Source: Oceanobacillus sojae
GTDB lineage: Bacteria > Bacillota > Bacilli > Bacillales > Amphibacillaceae
DNA: 64,000 nucleotides
Reading direction: 5' to 3'
Assembly: GCF_007991515.1 (NCBI RefSeq)
Contig: NZ_BJYM01000019.1
Span: forward strand, 34,935 to 98,934
The notes below the pieces were generated by a model. It was not told where the DNA came from. It did no database searches and saw only the letters and a list, made by a program, of their open reading frames with translations. The position numbers were made by a program, and so were the translations under genes. Positions 1 through 8,740 of this stretch are shown piece after piece; position 1 is the stretch's first letter, and each line of letters opens with the position of its first letter.

Positions 1-165
1 TTTGTCATAAATCCAGACATGCTGAGGGTATGTATTATTGTCCCAGTCCGTTGTGCTTTTTACATAAGCTACACGCCGTCCATCCTCGCTGATGGCAACA
101 TCCTGGAATGTTGGTAAAGCTATTATTTCTTCTATTGTTAAATAATTTGCATGGTTATTGGGCAT
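1..165 (-). CDS. S9 family peptidase (prolyl oligopeptidase-like), N-terminal part
   Basis: The minus strand holds the first 55 codons of a gene that runs off the window's left edge. It starts at an ATG with a clean AAGGAG site 8 bases upstream (173-179). The peptide has an LTIEEIIALPTF segment followed by VAISEDGRRVAYV and a TYPQHVWIYD strand, which is how the beta-propeller of acylaminoacyl-peptidase/dipeptidyl-aminopeptidase (S9) proteins begins. The catalytic domain lies outside the window, so the assignment rests on propeller style only. No signal peptide is visible, so a cytoplasmic peptidase is inferred. Confidence 0.7.
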   Translation of the reverse strand, partial: MPNNHANYLTIEEIIALPTFQDVAISEDGRRVAYVKSTTDWDNNTYPQHVWIYDK

Positions 166-599
166 AAGTATACTCCTTTCAGATTATCGTTTAATAGTTT
201 TACTTTTGATTTGATAATTCTCTGCGGTTTCAGTTTGCTGTAAAAGATTTTCGGTAGATTTCCTGTGACCATGCTTAAAACTTCTCAAGATGATATATTT
301 TGGGGACCATTCTGACTTTTATTAAGCTGATATAATTTTTGAACTATAGCTTATCGGAATTTGTTTTTTGCAAATCAAAAATCCGGTTGTACTAAAATAG
401 TTTTTGTATCATTAATCACCTCGTTTTGAAAAGGGTTTCAATATATTTATAATAATCCTATTATTTTACAACTTCAAGTTATTTAAAAAATAGATAAAAT
501 AAAATCCTTTTTCTAAGAATTTTCGATAACGCATATCCTTTCCCTTGAGTTTTTCGTATATATTATGGAGATAAATATACTAGAATGGAGGATTAAAAA
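166..599. other. Intergenic region, no gene recognised
   Basis: AT-rich stretch between the divergent peptidase and phosphoesterase genes. It must hold both promoters, but I see no -35/-10 pair good enough to call, no riboswitch and no convincing short ORF. Confidence 0.5.
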
Positions 600-1346
600 A
601 TGGTTATTGCAGCAATTTATGATATCCATGGTAACTTACCAGCGTTAAATGCTGTGTTGAATGATATTGAAGAACTCGACCCGGATTCTATTGTGATTGG
701 AGGAGATATTGTTTCTGGACCAATGCCAGGGCAGACCTTGGAACGACTTTTGCCTTTAGGTGAAAAACTGAACTTTGTACGTGGGAATGGAGATAGAGAG
801 GTGGTAATGGCTTTTGACGGTAAAAAACTTCCTTCTGCCATGTCAGAACAGGGTCGTAAGAGGACACAATGGGTTGCTGAACAGTTAACCCAATTTCAAA
901 GGGATTTCCTGTCCGAATTACCAATGACAGTAACCATTCCTATTGATGGATTGGGCGATATTCTTTTTTGTCATGCTACACCAAGAAGTGATGAAGAAAT
1001 ATTTACATCGCTTACCCCGCAGGAAAAGCTCGATAATATTTTTTCTGACATTCAGCAAAAGATTGTCATTTGTGGGCACACTCACATGCAATTTGAAAGA
1101 AAGTTGCGTGACATACAAATTTTTAATGCAGGCAGTGTAGGAATGCCGTTTGCAGATAAACCAGGAGCATATTGGATTTTAATTAGCCCAAAAGGAATTG
1201 AATTCCGCTTTACATCCTACGATGTTGAAATGGCTGCTCAAGAAATTATAGCAAGTGGTGATCCACAAGGTTATGAATTTGCTGAAAAGAATGTAATTGA
1301 AATCCCGACAGCTTTGGAGGCGGCTGAATTACTTGAAAAGAGTTAA
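600..1346 (+). CDS. Calcineurin-like metallophosphoesterase
   Basis: A 248-residue protein of the YfcE/MJ0936-like metallophosphatase group. The five metal-ligand blocks are visible: YDIHGN (D8, H10), GGDIVSGP (D36), RGNGDRE (N63), the single His of LFCHATP, and CGHTHMQ near residue 158. These proteins hydrolyse phosphomonoesters or diesters with two divalent metals; the substrate cannot be read from sequence. The ATG follows GGAGG at good spacing. It is a single-gene unit with no signal peptide, so it should be cytoplasmic. Length and motifs are complete, and the family call is secure. Confidence 0.9.
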   Translation: MVIAAIYDIHGNLPALNAVLNDIEELDPDSIVIGGDIVSGPMPGQTLERLLPLGEKLNFVRGNGDREVVMAFDGKKLPSAMSEQGRKRTQWVAEQLTQFQRDFLSELPMTVTIPIDGLGDILFCHATPRSDEEIFTSLTPQEKLDNIFSDIQQKIVICGHTHMQFERKLRDIQIFNAGSVGMPFADKPGAYWILISPKGIEFRFTSYDVEMAAQEIIASGDPQGYEFAEKNVIEIPTALEAAELLEKS

Positions 1347-1597
1347 TAACATTTATACAAATGTAATATACTTATTTTCTTTTAATCAATCCTGCATGAA
1401 TCCTATAACTGCTTAGAATTCTTTAAAAAAACTAAAACTAAATTGACACAAACCCAGACGCATGGATTAGCTATTTTCTTAATATCAGCAGGATTTATCT
1501 GATAGTATACTGTCTTCTTCATTAATTGATATGGTCAACATTTCCAAAAGACCGGATTGCCAGGATATTTACTAACCTGAAATTACTCTCCGCATCA
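1347..1597. other. Intergenic region
   Basis: Non-coding stretch after the phosphoesterase, continuing into the operator and promoter of the reductase gene. No terminator hairpin with a T-run is obvious directly after the stop codon. Confidence 0.4.
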
Positions 1598-1628
1598 TTA
1601 GTAAATTTAAATTGCATAAATTTACTAA
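1598..1628. promoter_or_regulatory. Inverted repeat, putative operator upstream of the flavoprotein reductase
   Basis: Perfect 12-base arms (TTAGTAAATTTA and its complement) with a 7-base spacer, ending 18 bases before the -35 element. Placement suggests an activator or repressor site. No regulator gene is adjacent, so its binder is unknown. Confidence 0.55.
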
Positions 1629-1646
1629 AATAATCAATTCATTTAA

Positions 1647-1675
1647 TTGAGAATTATTATCATTTATTGTATAGT
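1647..1675 (+). promoter_or_regulatory. Sigma-A promoter of the flavoprotein reductase, with Fur-like overlap
   Basis: TTGAGA, 17-base spacer, TATAGT. The spacer contains GAGAATTATTATCATT, which resembles a Fur box but differs from the consensus at several positions, so iron control is only a possibility. Confidence 0.6.
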
Positions 1676-1715
1676 AGATAGTAACGATAAATATAATGGA
1701 GAAGGAGAATATATA

Positions 1716-2432
1716 ATGAAAATATACTGGACTAAAATAAATGAGATTATTGATGAAACCCCTGAGGTTAAAACATATATGCTTGAGTGCCCGGAAGACT
1801 ATACATGGGAAGAGGGTTCCCATATTCATCTTGCACTGGAGGGTTTTAATGCGGGAGATAAACCAAACCGCAGTCTGATTCGCCATATGTCGATTTCCAC
1901 TTTACCGCATGAAAATTTAATCGGTATCACAACACGTATCAAAGAGCAGTGCTCTGAATTTAAAACGATTTTAAGAGAGATGGAAGTTGGGCAGGAAGTT
2001 GCTGTATTTAAAACACATACGAATGTACCGCTTAAAAGAGAAGACAGAAATGTGTATCTGCTGTCAGCAGGGGTTGGCCTGGCAACCTTCAGACCACTCG
2101 TACTGGATTATTTCGAGTGTGCCGACAACGTCAATCAAATTCATTCCCTGAACATTGATTCATCAAGAGATTTCCTATTCACTAATATTTTTGAACCCGC
2201 ACCTGACAAGAAATTCACATCACAGTTCGTAGATAATCGTAAAGATTATTATGAAGAAGTGAAAAATCTTGCTGAAGACAAGGCTGGGCTCTTTTATGTT
2301 GTCGGCAGTGACGAATTCCTGGCGGAGAACATTGAGGTTTTGCGTGAGCAGGGCATCCAGCCGGAACAGATTATGCTCGACAAGCATGAAGGTCAGCGGG
2401 CTGAATTTTTACCATCTGATGTTTCTATTTAA
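1716..2432 (+). CDS. FAD-binding ferredoxin/flavin reductase-like oxidoreductase
   Basis: A 238-residue protein of the ferredoxin-NADP reductase superfamily. RHMSIST at residues 56-62 is the FAD-binding R-x-x-S-x-S/T motif, LLSAGVGLATFRPLV starts the NAD(P) pyrophosphate loop, and YVVGSDEFL matches the late nucleotide-binding strand. It is short for the family, with no 2Fe-2S or globin domain, so it probably passes electrons to a separate partner. The reading frame opens further upstream, but the ATG at 1716 has the AAGGAG site and lies just after the promoter. Alternative: a flavin or ferric reductase. Confidence 0.75.
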   Translation: MKIYWTKINEIIDETPEVKTYMLECPEDYTWEEGSHIHLALEGFNAGDKPNRSLIRHMSISTLPHENLIGITTRIKEQCSEFKTILREMEVGQEVAVFKTHTNVPLKREDRNVYLLSAGVGLATFRPLVLDYFECADNVNQIHSLNIDSSRDFLFTNIFEPAPDKKFTSQFVDNRKDYYEEVKNLAEDKAGLFYVVGSDEFLAENIEVLREQGIQPEQIMLDKHEGQRAEFLPSDVSI

Positions 2433-2484
2433 GCAAGACAATTCTCTTTTTAATCAACATTAAATGATAACCCATAAATGATAG

Positions 2485-2523
2485 AAAAGCTGCGTTTAGT
2501 ATAATACTGAATGCAGCTTTTTT
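2485..2523 (+). terminator. Rho-independent terminator
   Basis: Hairpin with AAAAGCTGC / GCAGCTTTT plus TTTAGTAT / ATACTGAA pairing, ending in a T-run, 50 bases after the reductase gene. Confidence 0.85.
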
Positions 2524-2601
2524 CTGTAATTAGACAGAAGATAGACGTGTGAAAAGAAAAACTCTCTTTTCCAAATAACGTAAGCATTTAAATCAAATCA
2601 A

Positions 2602-3201
2602 CTAACCAATAATCATTCGCAAACCATCATTAAAAAGGTCATTAACTGTCTTTCCTGCTGAAAAATATTCTTCAATACCTGCTGTCAGTGTAGGATATTC
2701 CTGATTAAATGATTCCATATGAAGTTCTTGCATCTCCTGTTCAGTGATCCTCGTTTGTTCTTCAATAACATGGCCGAAAGTAAAGCGGGTTGCAGTTAAA
2801 ACAATCAAACGTGATTGGCGCAACTCTACTCCCGCATTCACCAGGGATTTTATTGCAGTCTCAGATAAATTAGCCATCGTTAACGAAAGGTGTGCTCCTG
2901 CAACGACACGTCCTCCATCAGTATATGCGAGCATTGCTTTACGTAAATGATTAAATATATTAAGCAGCCAATCTTGCCAGGGCTCTTCATTTTCTGCCTC
3001 TTTCAGATCATGAAACTCCATCTGCAGAATAGCTTCAGCCATTTCATTCACCAAAGCATGTTTATTTTTAAAATGCCAGTATAATGCAGGAGCTTGGACA
3101 TTTAATCTGCTTGCCAGCTTTCTTAGCGTGACTCCTTCAAGTCCGCTTTTATTAAGCAGCTCTAAAGCTTCTGTTATAATTTGTTGTTTTTTTAGTGCCA
3201 T
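2602..3201 (-). CDS. TetR/AcrR family transcriptional regulator
   Basis: A 199-residue repressor with an N-terminal helix-turn-helix (VTLRKLASRLNVQAPALYWH, about residues 24-43) very close to that of the classical TetR class, and a TetR_C-type ligand domain. It is divergent from a quinone-oxidoreductase gene, and a 52-bp palindrome fills the space between them, so it very likely represses that neighbour and perhaps itself. The ATG has an AAAGGAG site. The ligand is unknown; an electrophile or quinone is a reasonable inference from the target. Confidence 0.88.
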   Translation of the reverse strand: MALKKQQIITEALELLNKSGLEGVTLRKLASRLNVQAPALYWHFKNKHALVNEMAEAILQMEFHDLKEAENEEPWQDWLLNIFNHLRKAMLAYTDGGRVVAGAHLSLTMANLSETAIKSLVNAGVELRQSRLIVLTATRFTFGHVIEEQTRITEQEMQELHMESFNQEYPTLTAGIEEYFSAGKTVNDLFNDGLRMIIG

Positions 3202-3232
3202 AGTGTACTCCTTTCTTTAGCTGTATGTGCTC

Positions 3233-3261
3233 TTGACAGTATATCATAAAAGGAGTATAAG
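3233..3261 (+). promoter_or_regulatory. Sigma-A promoter of the quinone oxidoreductase
   Basis: TTGACA (3233-3238), 17-base spacer, TATAAG (3256-3261). The -10 element and the expected start point near 3268 lie inside the palindrome, so a bound repressor would block transcription. Confidence 0.8.
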
Positions 3262-3306
3262 TTTACTTAACACCGTTAAATTTAACGGTGTTAAGTAAAC
3301 TTATAC
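3255..3306. promoter_or_regulatory. 52-bp perfect palindrome, TetR-type operator
   Basis: Both 26-base arms match exactly, centred between 3280 and 3281 (outer GTATAAGTTTACTTAA, inner CACCGTTAAA and their complements). It lies between the divergent TetR and oxidoreductase genes. At 52 bp it is longer than a usual 15-28 bp TetR site and could hold two dimers. Confidence 0.85.
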
Positions 3307-3319
3307 AGGAGGTTTTATC

Positions 3320-4288
3320 ATGAAAGCAGCCGTACTGCACAAATTTGGAGAAACGCCACGTTATGAAGATTTCGCAGATCCGTCTCCAGGTAAAAATGAA
3401 GTTTTAATCCATGTGAAAGCTGTAGCTCTTGAAAATGTTGATCAGATGATAGCGAGAGGGGAGCATTTTGCGAGCCGTCAATTTCTTTCTGAATTACCGG
3501 CTATCGTCGGACTTAGAGGTGTGGGCGAGCGTTCCGATGGAAAACTGGTTGGATTTTCGGGTGCAAAATCTCCATATGGCGCCATGGCAGAAAAAGCAGT
3601 TGTTTCTAAAGAATCCATTGTCCTGGTTCCTGATGGAGTCAGCGCCGAAGAAGCAGTTGCTCTTCCACCTGCCGCATTGACTTCACTTTTTCCGCTTAAA
3701 TGGGGAGCGAAGATGAAGCCTGGCGAGACCGTGCTTATAAACGGCGCTACCGGGATTGCAGGTAAGCTTGCTGTTCAAATCGCAAAACTCCTTGGTGCAG
3801 GGCGCGTCATCGGCACCGGCCGGAACGAAGAATCTTTGCAGCGGATCAAGGAATTGGGTGCAGATACAGTGTTGAACCTTAAACAGTCTGAAGATAATTT
3901 ATCTGCATCCTTTAAAAAGGAGGTAGATGAAGGGATAGATATTATTTTGGATTTTTTATGGGGGCCTCCAACAGAAACACTCCTAAAATCGATCGTACCA
4001 AAAGAAATAAGCTTAAATGGACATCGAACGCACCTTGTTCAAATAGGGGAAAAGGCAGGATCAGATCTCAAGCTTCCCGCAAGTGCTCTACGGACCTCTG
4101 GTCTTGAAATTTCCGGAGGCGCTGCAGGTATAACTCCTGCATTCATAGAGGAAGGAACAAATCTGATATGGAAGTGGCTAAATGAAGGTAAACTTCATAT
4201 GGACATGGAAAGTGTTTTGCTTCAAGATATTGAAAATGTCTGGAACTGTTCCGATTTTCAAGGGAAAAGGATTGTAATTCATCCTTAA
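3320..4288 (+). CDS. Zinc-independent MDR family quinone oxidoreductase
   Basis: A 322-residue medium-chain dehydrogenase/reductase. The N-terminal GroES-like fold is followed by a Rossmann segment with INGATGIAG at about residues 140-148 and GADTVLNL later. The catalytic and structural zinc ligands of alcohol dehydrogenases are absent, which points to an NADPH:quinone reductase or enone reductase. It starts at ATG 3320 after AGGAGG. Control by the divergent TetR regulator is strongly implied by the palindromic operator over its promoter. A detoxification role is inferred. Confidence 0.85.
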   Translation: MKAAVLHKFGETPRYEDFADPSPGKNEVLIHVKAVALENVDQMIARGEHFASRQFLSELPAIVGLRGVGERSDGKLVGFSGAKSPYGAMAEKAVVSKESIVLVPDGVSAEEAVALPPAALTSLFPLKWGAKMKPGETVLINGATGIAGKLAVQIAKLLGAGRVIGTGRNEESLQRIKELGADTVLNLKQSEDNLSASFKKEVDEGIDIILDFLWGPPTETLLKSIVPKEISLNGHRTHLVQIGEKAGSDLKLPASALRTSGLEISGGAAGITPAFIEEGTNLIWKWLNEGKLHMDMESVLLQDIENVWNCSDFQGKRIVIHP

Positions 4289-4444
4289 GGATTATATTAA
4301 CAAGGGAGAAACAAGGAACAAAGATACGTATGTATTCATTTAATTATGTCGAACAGGCATATTTACTTTAAAAATTAAAAGCATTCACTCTCCCTACAAT
4401 TTTTCTTTTCCATATATTAACACGCCTATTTCATCGTATTCATC
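4289..4444. other. Intergenic region
   Basis: AT-rich spacer between the quinone oxidoreductase and the SOS promoter. No clear terminator or coding potential was seen. Confidence 0.4.
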
Positions 4445-4494
4445 TTGACTACACGAATGTAAGTTCGTATACTTTAAGTACAAACATACATTCG
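4445..4494 (+). promoter_or_regulatory. SOS promoter with two LexA boxes
   Basis: TTGACT (4445-4450), 17-base spacer, TATACT (4468-4473). The spacer is filled by CGAATGTAAGTTCG (4454-4467), one base from the Bacillus LexA consensus CGAAC-N4-GTTCG. A weaker second box, CAAACATACATTCG, lies at 4481-4494 over the likely start point. Together they predict tight LexA repression and DNA-damage induction. Confidence 0.85.
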
Positions 4495-4508
4495 TGTCAG
4501 GAGAGAGT

Positions 4509-5816
4509 ATGATGAAAAATATTATGATGGCGGATTACTCTAATGAACCGCGCCGGGATATTATGTGCATCGATGTCAAATCATTTTTTGCAAGCGCAGA
4601 AGCTGCTGCACGCAAGCAGCATCCTTTAAAAGCGCGGATTGCGGTTGTATCGAAACCGGATAATCAGGGCGGTTTAGTTTTAGCCTCGTCTCCTCTGGTA
4701 AAAAAAGAATACGGGGTTAAAACCGGAACAAGGATTTACGAGATCCCGCTTCACGCAAATATAGAAATTGTTGAGCCTCGTATGGCATTGTATTTGGAGA
4801 AGAACCTAGAAATATTACGTATTTTTAAACGGTATGTAACGAAAGAGGATTTGCTTGTTTATTCAATCGATGAGTCGTTTCTTGATGTGACTAAATCAAG
4901 AAAGCTTTTTGGAAGTGCGCATGAGATAGCAAAAAAAATCCAGCGTGATGTATGGAGAGAATTAGGCTTAGTGCTGACAGTGGGGATAGGGGATAATCCT
5001 CTTTTAGCAAAATTAGCGCTTGATCATCAGGCAAAACACGACGAAAAGCGTGGCTTTGTTGGTGAATGGCGTTACGAGGATGTGCCTCATAAAGTATGGA
5101 AAATTGAACCGTTGGCGGATTTCTGGGGAATCGCCCAGAAAACAGAAGCAAATTTAAATCGGTTAGGTATCAGGAATATTTATGATTTGTCTCAATACAG
5201 TATTGATAAATTAAAGGAAAGGTTCGGAGTCATTGGAGAACAGCTTTTTTGCCATGCACATGGGATCGACCGGACACGGTTATCGGATAGTTATAAACCT
5301 AAAAGCACATCATTCAGCAGAAATCAGATATTAAACAGAGACTATACAGTTAAACATGATGTGGAAACCGTTATCCGGGAAATGACAGACGAGAATGCAG
5401 CAAGATTAAGAAAATACAATCTAATGACCGGTGTAGTAAAGCTGTATATTGGATACTCCAGAGATGTAGCACAAGGTGGATTCAATCATCAGATGAAGAT
5501 TGAGCCTACCGATTCCTCAAAAAAATTGAAAGAGTATATGCTGCTTATCTTTAATAAGTATTATAAAAAAAACACACCTGTAAGGACTGTTAACGTCACC
5601 TTTGGAAAAATTCAGCCAAAGCAATTATTGCAGCTGGATTTATTTGAGCCGCCAGAAGAAGCGGTAGAAAATGAAGAGCTGGACAGGACGATTGATTTTG
5701 TCAGAGAAAAGTATGGTTATACTTCGTTGCTGCATGCCTCCAGCTTACTTGACGGCGGAATGGCGAGATACCGTGCGAAATTGCTTGGCGGTCACCGATC
5801 TGGAAAGGAAGAGTGA
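4509..5816 (+). CDS. Y-family DNA polymerase (UvrX/YqjW-like)
   Basis: A 435-residue translesion polymerase. IDVKSFFAS near residue 22 carries the first catalytic Asp and YSIDESFLDVT the second acidic pair. The HhH and little-finger regions follow (TVGIGDNPLLAKLALD, then the STSFSRNQIL segment). The length fits the UvrX/YqjW branch rather than DinB (shorter). The frame extends to a GTG at 4494, but ATG 4509 follows AGGAGAG at proper spacing. It sits under a LexA-type promoter and is followed 1 base later by a yolD-like gene, the usual pairing in Bacillus. It synthesises past lesions at the cost of mutation. Confidence 0.92.
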   Translation: MMKNIMMADYSNEPRRDIMCIDVKSFFASAEAAARKQHPLKARIAVVSKPDNQGGLVLASSPLVKKEYGVKTGTRIYEIPLHANIEIVEPRMALYLEKNLEILRIFKRYVTKEDLLVYSIDESFLDVTKSRKLFGSAHEIAKKIQRDVWRELGLVLTVGIGDNPLLAKLALDHQAKHDEKRGFVGEWRYEDVPHKVWKIEPLADFWGIAQKTEANLNRLGIRNIYDLSQYSIDKLKERFGVIGEQLFCHAHGIDRTRLSDSYKPKSTSFSRNQILNRDYTVKHDVETVIREMTDENAARLRKYNLMTGVVKLYIGYSRDVAQGGFNHQMKIEPTDSSKKLKEYMLLIFNKYYKKNTPVRTVNVTFGKIQPKQLLQLDLFEPPEEAVENEELDRTIDFVREKYGYTSLLHASSLLDGGMARYRAKLLGGHRSGKEE

Positions 5817-5817
5817 T

Positions 5818-6222
5818 ATGGAGCAAATATCGATAACGCGCTTCACACCTGAAAAAATTGGATATAGAGACAGAGGTATTATGAAATGGTTAGGAATGAT
5901 GCTATCAGACCATTCCGAAGCACTGAAAAAAGAAGAAATAGATGATCAGCTGATAGAAGTGAAAGCAAAAGAAAAGATGGACGAAGAAGAAATAGCCGGT
6001 GTGTTGTATCAGGCCTTTGTAACGGATTCTCCTGTTTGTATTCAAGCAAATGTTATCAGAAATGGTAACTACTATAAAGATTTAGAATGTAAGATATCCG
6101 GATATGTTGATAATCGGATTTATTTATTTTTAAAAGATGGGCGGGCGACCAGCTGTACACTGGAGGAAATAAGAAATGTGGAGATGATGAACATGCTTGA
6201 TTGGTATCGAAAAAGAAGATAA
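5818..6222 (+). CDS. YolD-like family protein
   Basis: A 134-residue protein starting at ATG 5818, one base after the polymerase stop, so the two are translationally coupled. It has the acidic N-terminal half and the C-terminal Sm-like region (CISGYVDNRIYLFLKDGRA-type segment, then IRNVEM) of the YolD family (Pfam YolD). Family members are found beside UvrX/UvrC-like or Y-family polymerases and are thought to act as accessory factors, similar in place to UmuD. It shares the SOS promoter. Exact biochemical role is not known. Confidence 0.88.
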   Translation: MEQISITRFTPEKIGYRDRGIMKWLGMMLSDHSEALKKEEIDDQLIEVKAKEKMDEEEIAGVLYQAFVTDSPVCIQANVIRNGNYYKDLECKISGYVDNRIYLFLKDGRATSCTLEEIRNVEMMNMLDWYRKRR

Positions 6223-6223
6223 T

Positions 6224-6256
6224 AAACAAAAAGAATATCCCGATATTTTTTGTTTA
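6224..6256 (+). terminator. AT-rich hairpin after yolD-like gene
   Basis: AAACAAAAA-GAATAT pairs with ATATTTTTTGTTT directly after the stop codon. The stem is A/T only and therefore weak, but it is the only candidate terminator. Confidence 0.45.
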
Positions 6257-6414
6257 GCTTGAAATCATTGCAGAAGCTCCATATTGGCAACGAAAGATGA
6301 TAATCATTTTGTTATATTCACCCTAATTAATTTAGTTTATTAGGTACATCAGCCTTTCCTTTTTTGCATATAGTTACATTTACTATTCATAGGAAAGAAA
6401 TGAGGTGAATACAA

Positions 6415-7962
6415 TTGCGTCGCAAACTAGAAAAATTTGTTGATCTACTTCCAGAAATACGGCTTCTAAAGCCTTATAAAAAAACGAAGTATGGAGCTCA
6501 TTATGAAATGACGATGAAGCAATTCAGGAAGAAAGTACATCGGGATTTACCACCAACAACCTTATGGGGTTATAACGGTCAATTTCCTGGACCGATGATT
6601 GAAGCAAATCGGGATGAACCTGTTCACGTAACATGGCTGAATCAATTGCCAAGTAAACATCTGCTTCCTGTTGATGTATCAATTCATGGACTTGATCAAC
6701 TGCCTGCTGTACGCACTGTGGTGCATCTGCATGGTATTGAGACAAAACCAGAAAGCGATGGGCATCCGGAAGCGTGGTATACAAATAACTTTCGGGAAAC
6801 CGGGCCTACTTTTTCGAGAAAAACATTCACGTATCCAAATCATCAGCGCGGAAGTCTGCTTTGGTATCATGATCATGCGATGGGAATTACACGATTAAAT
6901 GTATATGCAGGACTTGCAGGAATGTACATTTTGCGTGATAAACAGGAGGAAGCTTTAAACCTGCCGATGGGGGACTATGAGATTCCGCTTATGATTACAG
7001 ACCGGAGCTTTAACGACGATGGTTCATTATTTTATCCATCACAGCCTGATGATGCAGCTGCTAATCTGCCAAACCCTTCTATTTTGCCTGCCTTCAATGG
7101 AGATAAAATATTAGTTAACGGAAAGATATGGCCTTACTTGGAGGTTGAACCGAGAAAATACCGCTTCCGGATTTTGAATGCTTCAAATACACGGTCTTAT
7201 CGATTACGGCTTGATTCCAATACATTATTCCAACAAATCGGTTCTGATGGCGGATTGCTTAGAAGTACAGTCGAAATGGAGGAAATCAATTTTCAGCCGG
7301 CAGAACGAATTGATGTCATTATTGATTTTTCGAAAGCAGCCGGTCAATCCATCATATTAAAAAATGATTTAGGAGCAAATGCTAATCCAGATGACGAAAC
7401 TGGGGAGATTATGCAATTTCGAGTTACGAAGCCATTAAAAAATAAGGATAGCAGTCATTTGCCTTCCGCTTTATCTGTTATTCCTTCATTAAAACAGAAT
7501 GATGTTTCGGGCATTCGCTATTTAAAATTAGTCGGTTCTTCTGACGAATTTGATCGTCCCTTATTACTTCTAAGCAATAAACACTGGCATGACCCAGTTA
7601 CAGAAAATCCGCGGCTTGGATCAACAGAGATATGGGGTTTTACAAATACAACAAATTTTTCTCATCCAATTCATATTCATCTGGTTCAATTCCAGGTGTT
7701 GGAGCATCAACCATTCGATCTGGACCAATATAATATAGATGGAAAAATTATATTTACAGGACCGCCTCAATCGCCGGCAGCAAATAACCGCGGCTGGAAA
7801 GATACTATTGAGGCGCCAGCAGCTAACATTACCAGAGTAATTGCTAAATTTGCACCATATAGCGGAGAGTTTGTGTGGCACTGTCATATTTTAGAGCATG
7901 AAGATTATGATATGATGCGGCCTTATATGGTTGTAGATGAAGATGAATATGACGAAAAGTAA
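6415..7962 (+). CDS. cotA: Spore coat laccase CotA (multicopper oxidase)
   Basis: A 515-residue three-cupredoxin oxidase with all four copper blocks: HLHG (H104, H106), WYHDHAMG (H152, H154), HPIHIHL, and HCHILEHEDYDMM with the axial Met. Length and spacing closely match B. subtilis CotA (513 residues). It starts with TTG at 6415 after GAGGTGA. CotA is deposited in the outer spore coat and oxidises phenolics or bilirubin with reduction of oxygen to water; it produces brown spore pigment. No signal peptide, as expected of a mother-cell coat protein. This gene is the best evidence that the host sporulates. Confidence 0.95.
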   Translation: MRRKLEKFVDLLPEIRLLKPYKKTKYGAHYEMTMKQFRKKVHRDLPPTTLWGYNGQFPGPMIEANRDEPVHVTWLNQLPSKHLLPVDVSIHGLDQLPAVRTVVHLHGIETKPESDGHPEAWYTNNFRETGPTFSRKTFTYPNHQRGSLLWYHDHAMGITRLNVYAGLAGMYILRDKQEEALNLPMGDYEIPLMITDRSFNDDGSLFYPSQPDDAAANLPNPSILPAFNGDKILVNGKIWPYLEVEPRKYRFRILNASNTRSYRLRLDSNTLFQQIGSDGGLLRSTVEMEEINFQPAERIDVIIDFSKAAGQSIILKNDLGANANPDDETGEIMQFRVTKPLKNKDSSHLPSALSVIPSLKQNDVSGIRYLKLVGSSDEFDRPLLLLSNKHWHDPVTENPRLGSTEIWGFTNTTNFSHPIHIHLVQFQVLEHQPFDLDQYNIDGKIIFTGPPQSPAANNRGWKDTIEAPAANITRVIAKFAPYSGEFVWHCHILEHEDYDMMRPYMVVDEDEYDEK

Positions 7963-7981
7963 TGCTGAATTTATACAGAAT

Positions 7982-8011
7982 AAGAGCTGGAATTGATTCA
8001 GCTCTTTTTTT
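7982..8011 (+). terminator. Rho-independent terminator of cotA
   Basis: AAGAGCTG / CAGCTCTT stem followed by a run of seven T. Confidence 0.92.
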
Positions 8012-8223
8012 GAGGTATTAAATAAAGTGAATACTGGCGTACTGTTTTCATAGGAAGCATATCCAAATGAGAGGGAGGGATTTTTATTGATTGAAGTTTC
8101 CGTTTATCGAGAAATTATTGTGTATCAGGAAGAACTTATATAGTAGTTATAGTACAATGAAATAAAGCGCTTACTTATAATGCAATAGATTTACTTAAGC
8201 TGATTATGCGAGGAGGATGAATA

Positions 8224-8703
8224 ATGGAAGAAAAAATTGAAAAAGCGATACAGGATATTTACCCTGATGATTTCTCCTGGTGTTATGGGTGCGGCCGGTT
8301 AAATGAAGATGGCCATCACCTTCGAACCGGATGGCAGGGAGATAAAACAGTTACTATCTTTACACCTGAATCAAAGTATATGGGAATCCCGGGTTTTATT
8401 TATGGTGGACTGATAGCTTCCTTAATGGATTGTCATGGTTCTGGATCTGCTGCACTTGCATTACACCGCAAGAATGGAAATGAAATCGGCGATGGGACTG
8501 TACCGCCAAGGTTTGTTACCGCTTCCCTAAATGTTGAATTCCTTAAGCCGACTCCACAGGATGTTCCCTTAAAAGCAATTGGGACAGTTGAAGAAATCCA
8601 TCCTAAAAGATGGAAGGTGCATACAGAGGTGTCTGCTAATGATGTTCTTTGTGCCCGTGGAGTGGTAGAACTTGTTGTTATGCCCAGTACATTTTTAAAA
8701 TAA
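8224..8703 (+). CDS. PaaI-family hot-dog fold thioesterase
   Basis: A 159-residue protein with a CYGCGRLNEDGHHL opening typical of PaaI-like thioesterases and the long hot-dog helix GGLIASLMDCHGSGSA, where the catalytic acid usually sits on the helix. The C-terminal strands (LNVEFLKPTP, IGTVEEI, VHTEVSA) complete one hot-dog fold. It should hydrolyse an acyl-CoA, substrate unknown. ATG 8224 follows GAGGAGGATG. It is 37 bases ahead of a kinase-like gene and probably co-transcribed. A TATAAT and a partly cre-like AAAGCGCTTACT lie just upstream (8165-8182), too imperfect to call. Confidence 0.85.
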   Translation: MEEKIEKAIQDIYPDDFSWCYGCGRLNEDGHHLRTGWQGDKTVTIFTPESKYMGIPGFIYGGLIASLMDCHGSGSAALALHRKNGNEIGDGTVPPRFVTASLNVEFLKPTPQDVPLKAIGTVEEIHPKRWKVHTEVSANDVLCARGVVELVVMPSTFLK

Positions 8704-8740
8704 TATATTGGAAGATTGTTATAAGAGGAGAAGGATAATT

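Noticed and set aside
6360..6400. Sigma-K promoter of cotA
   Set aside because: A CATATAGTTA resembling a sigma-K -10 is present, but no AC at the right distance is seen.
8165..8178. cre site before the thioesterase gene
   Set aside because: ATAAAGCGCTTACT misses the first two conserved bases, so a CcpA role is not supported.
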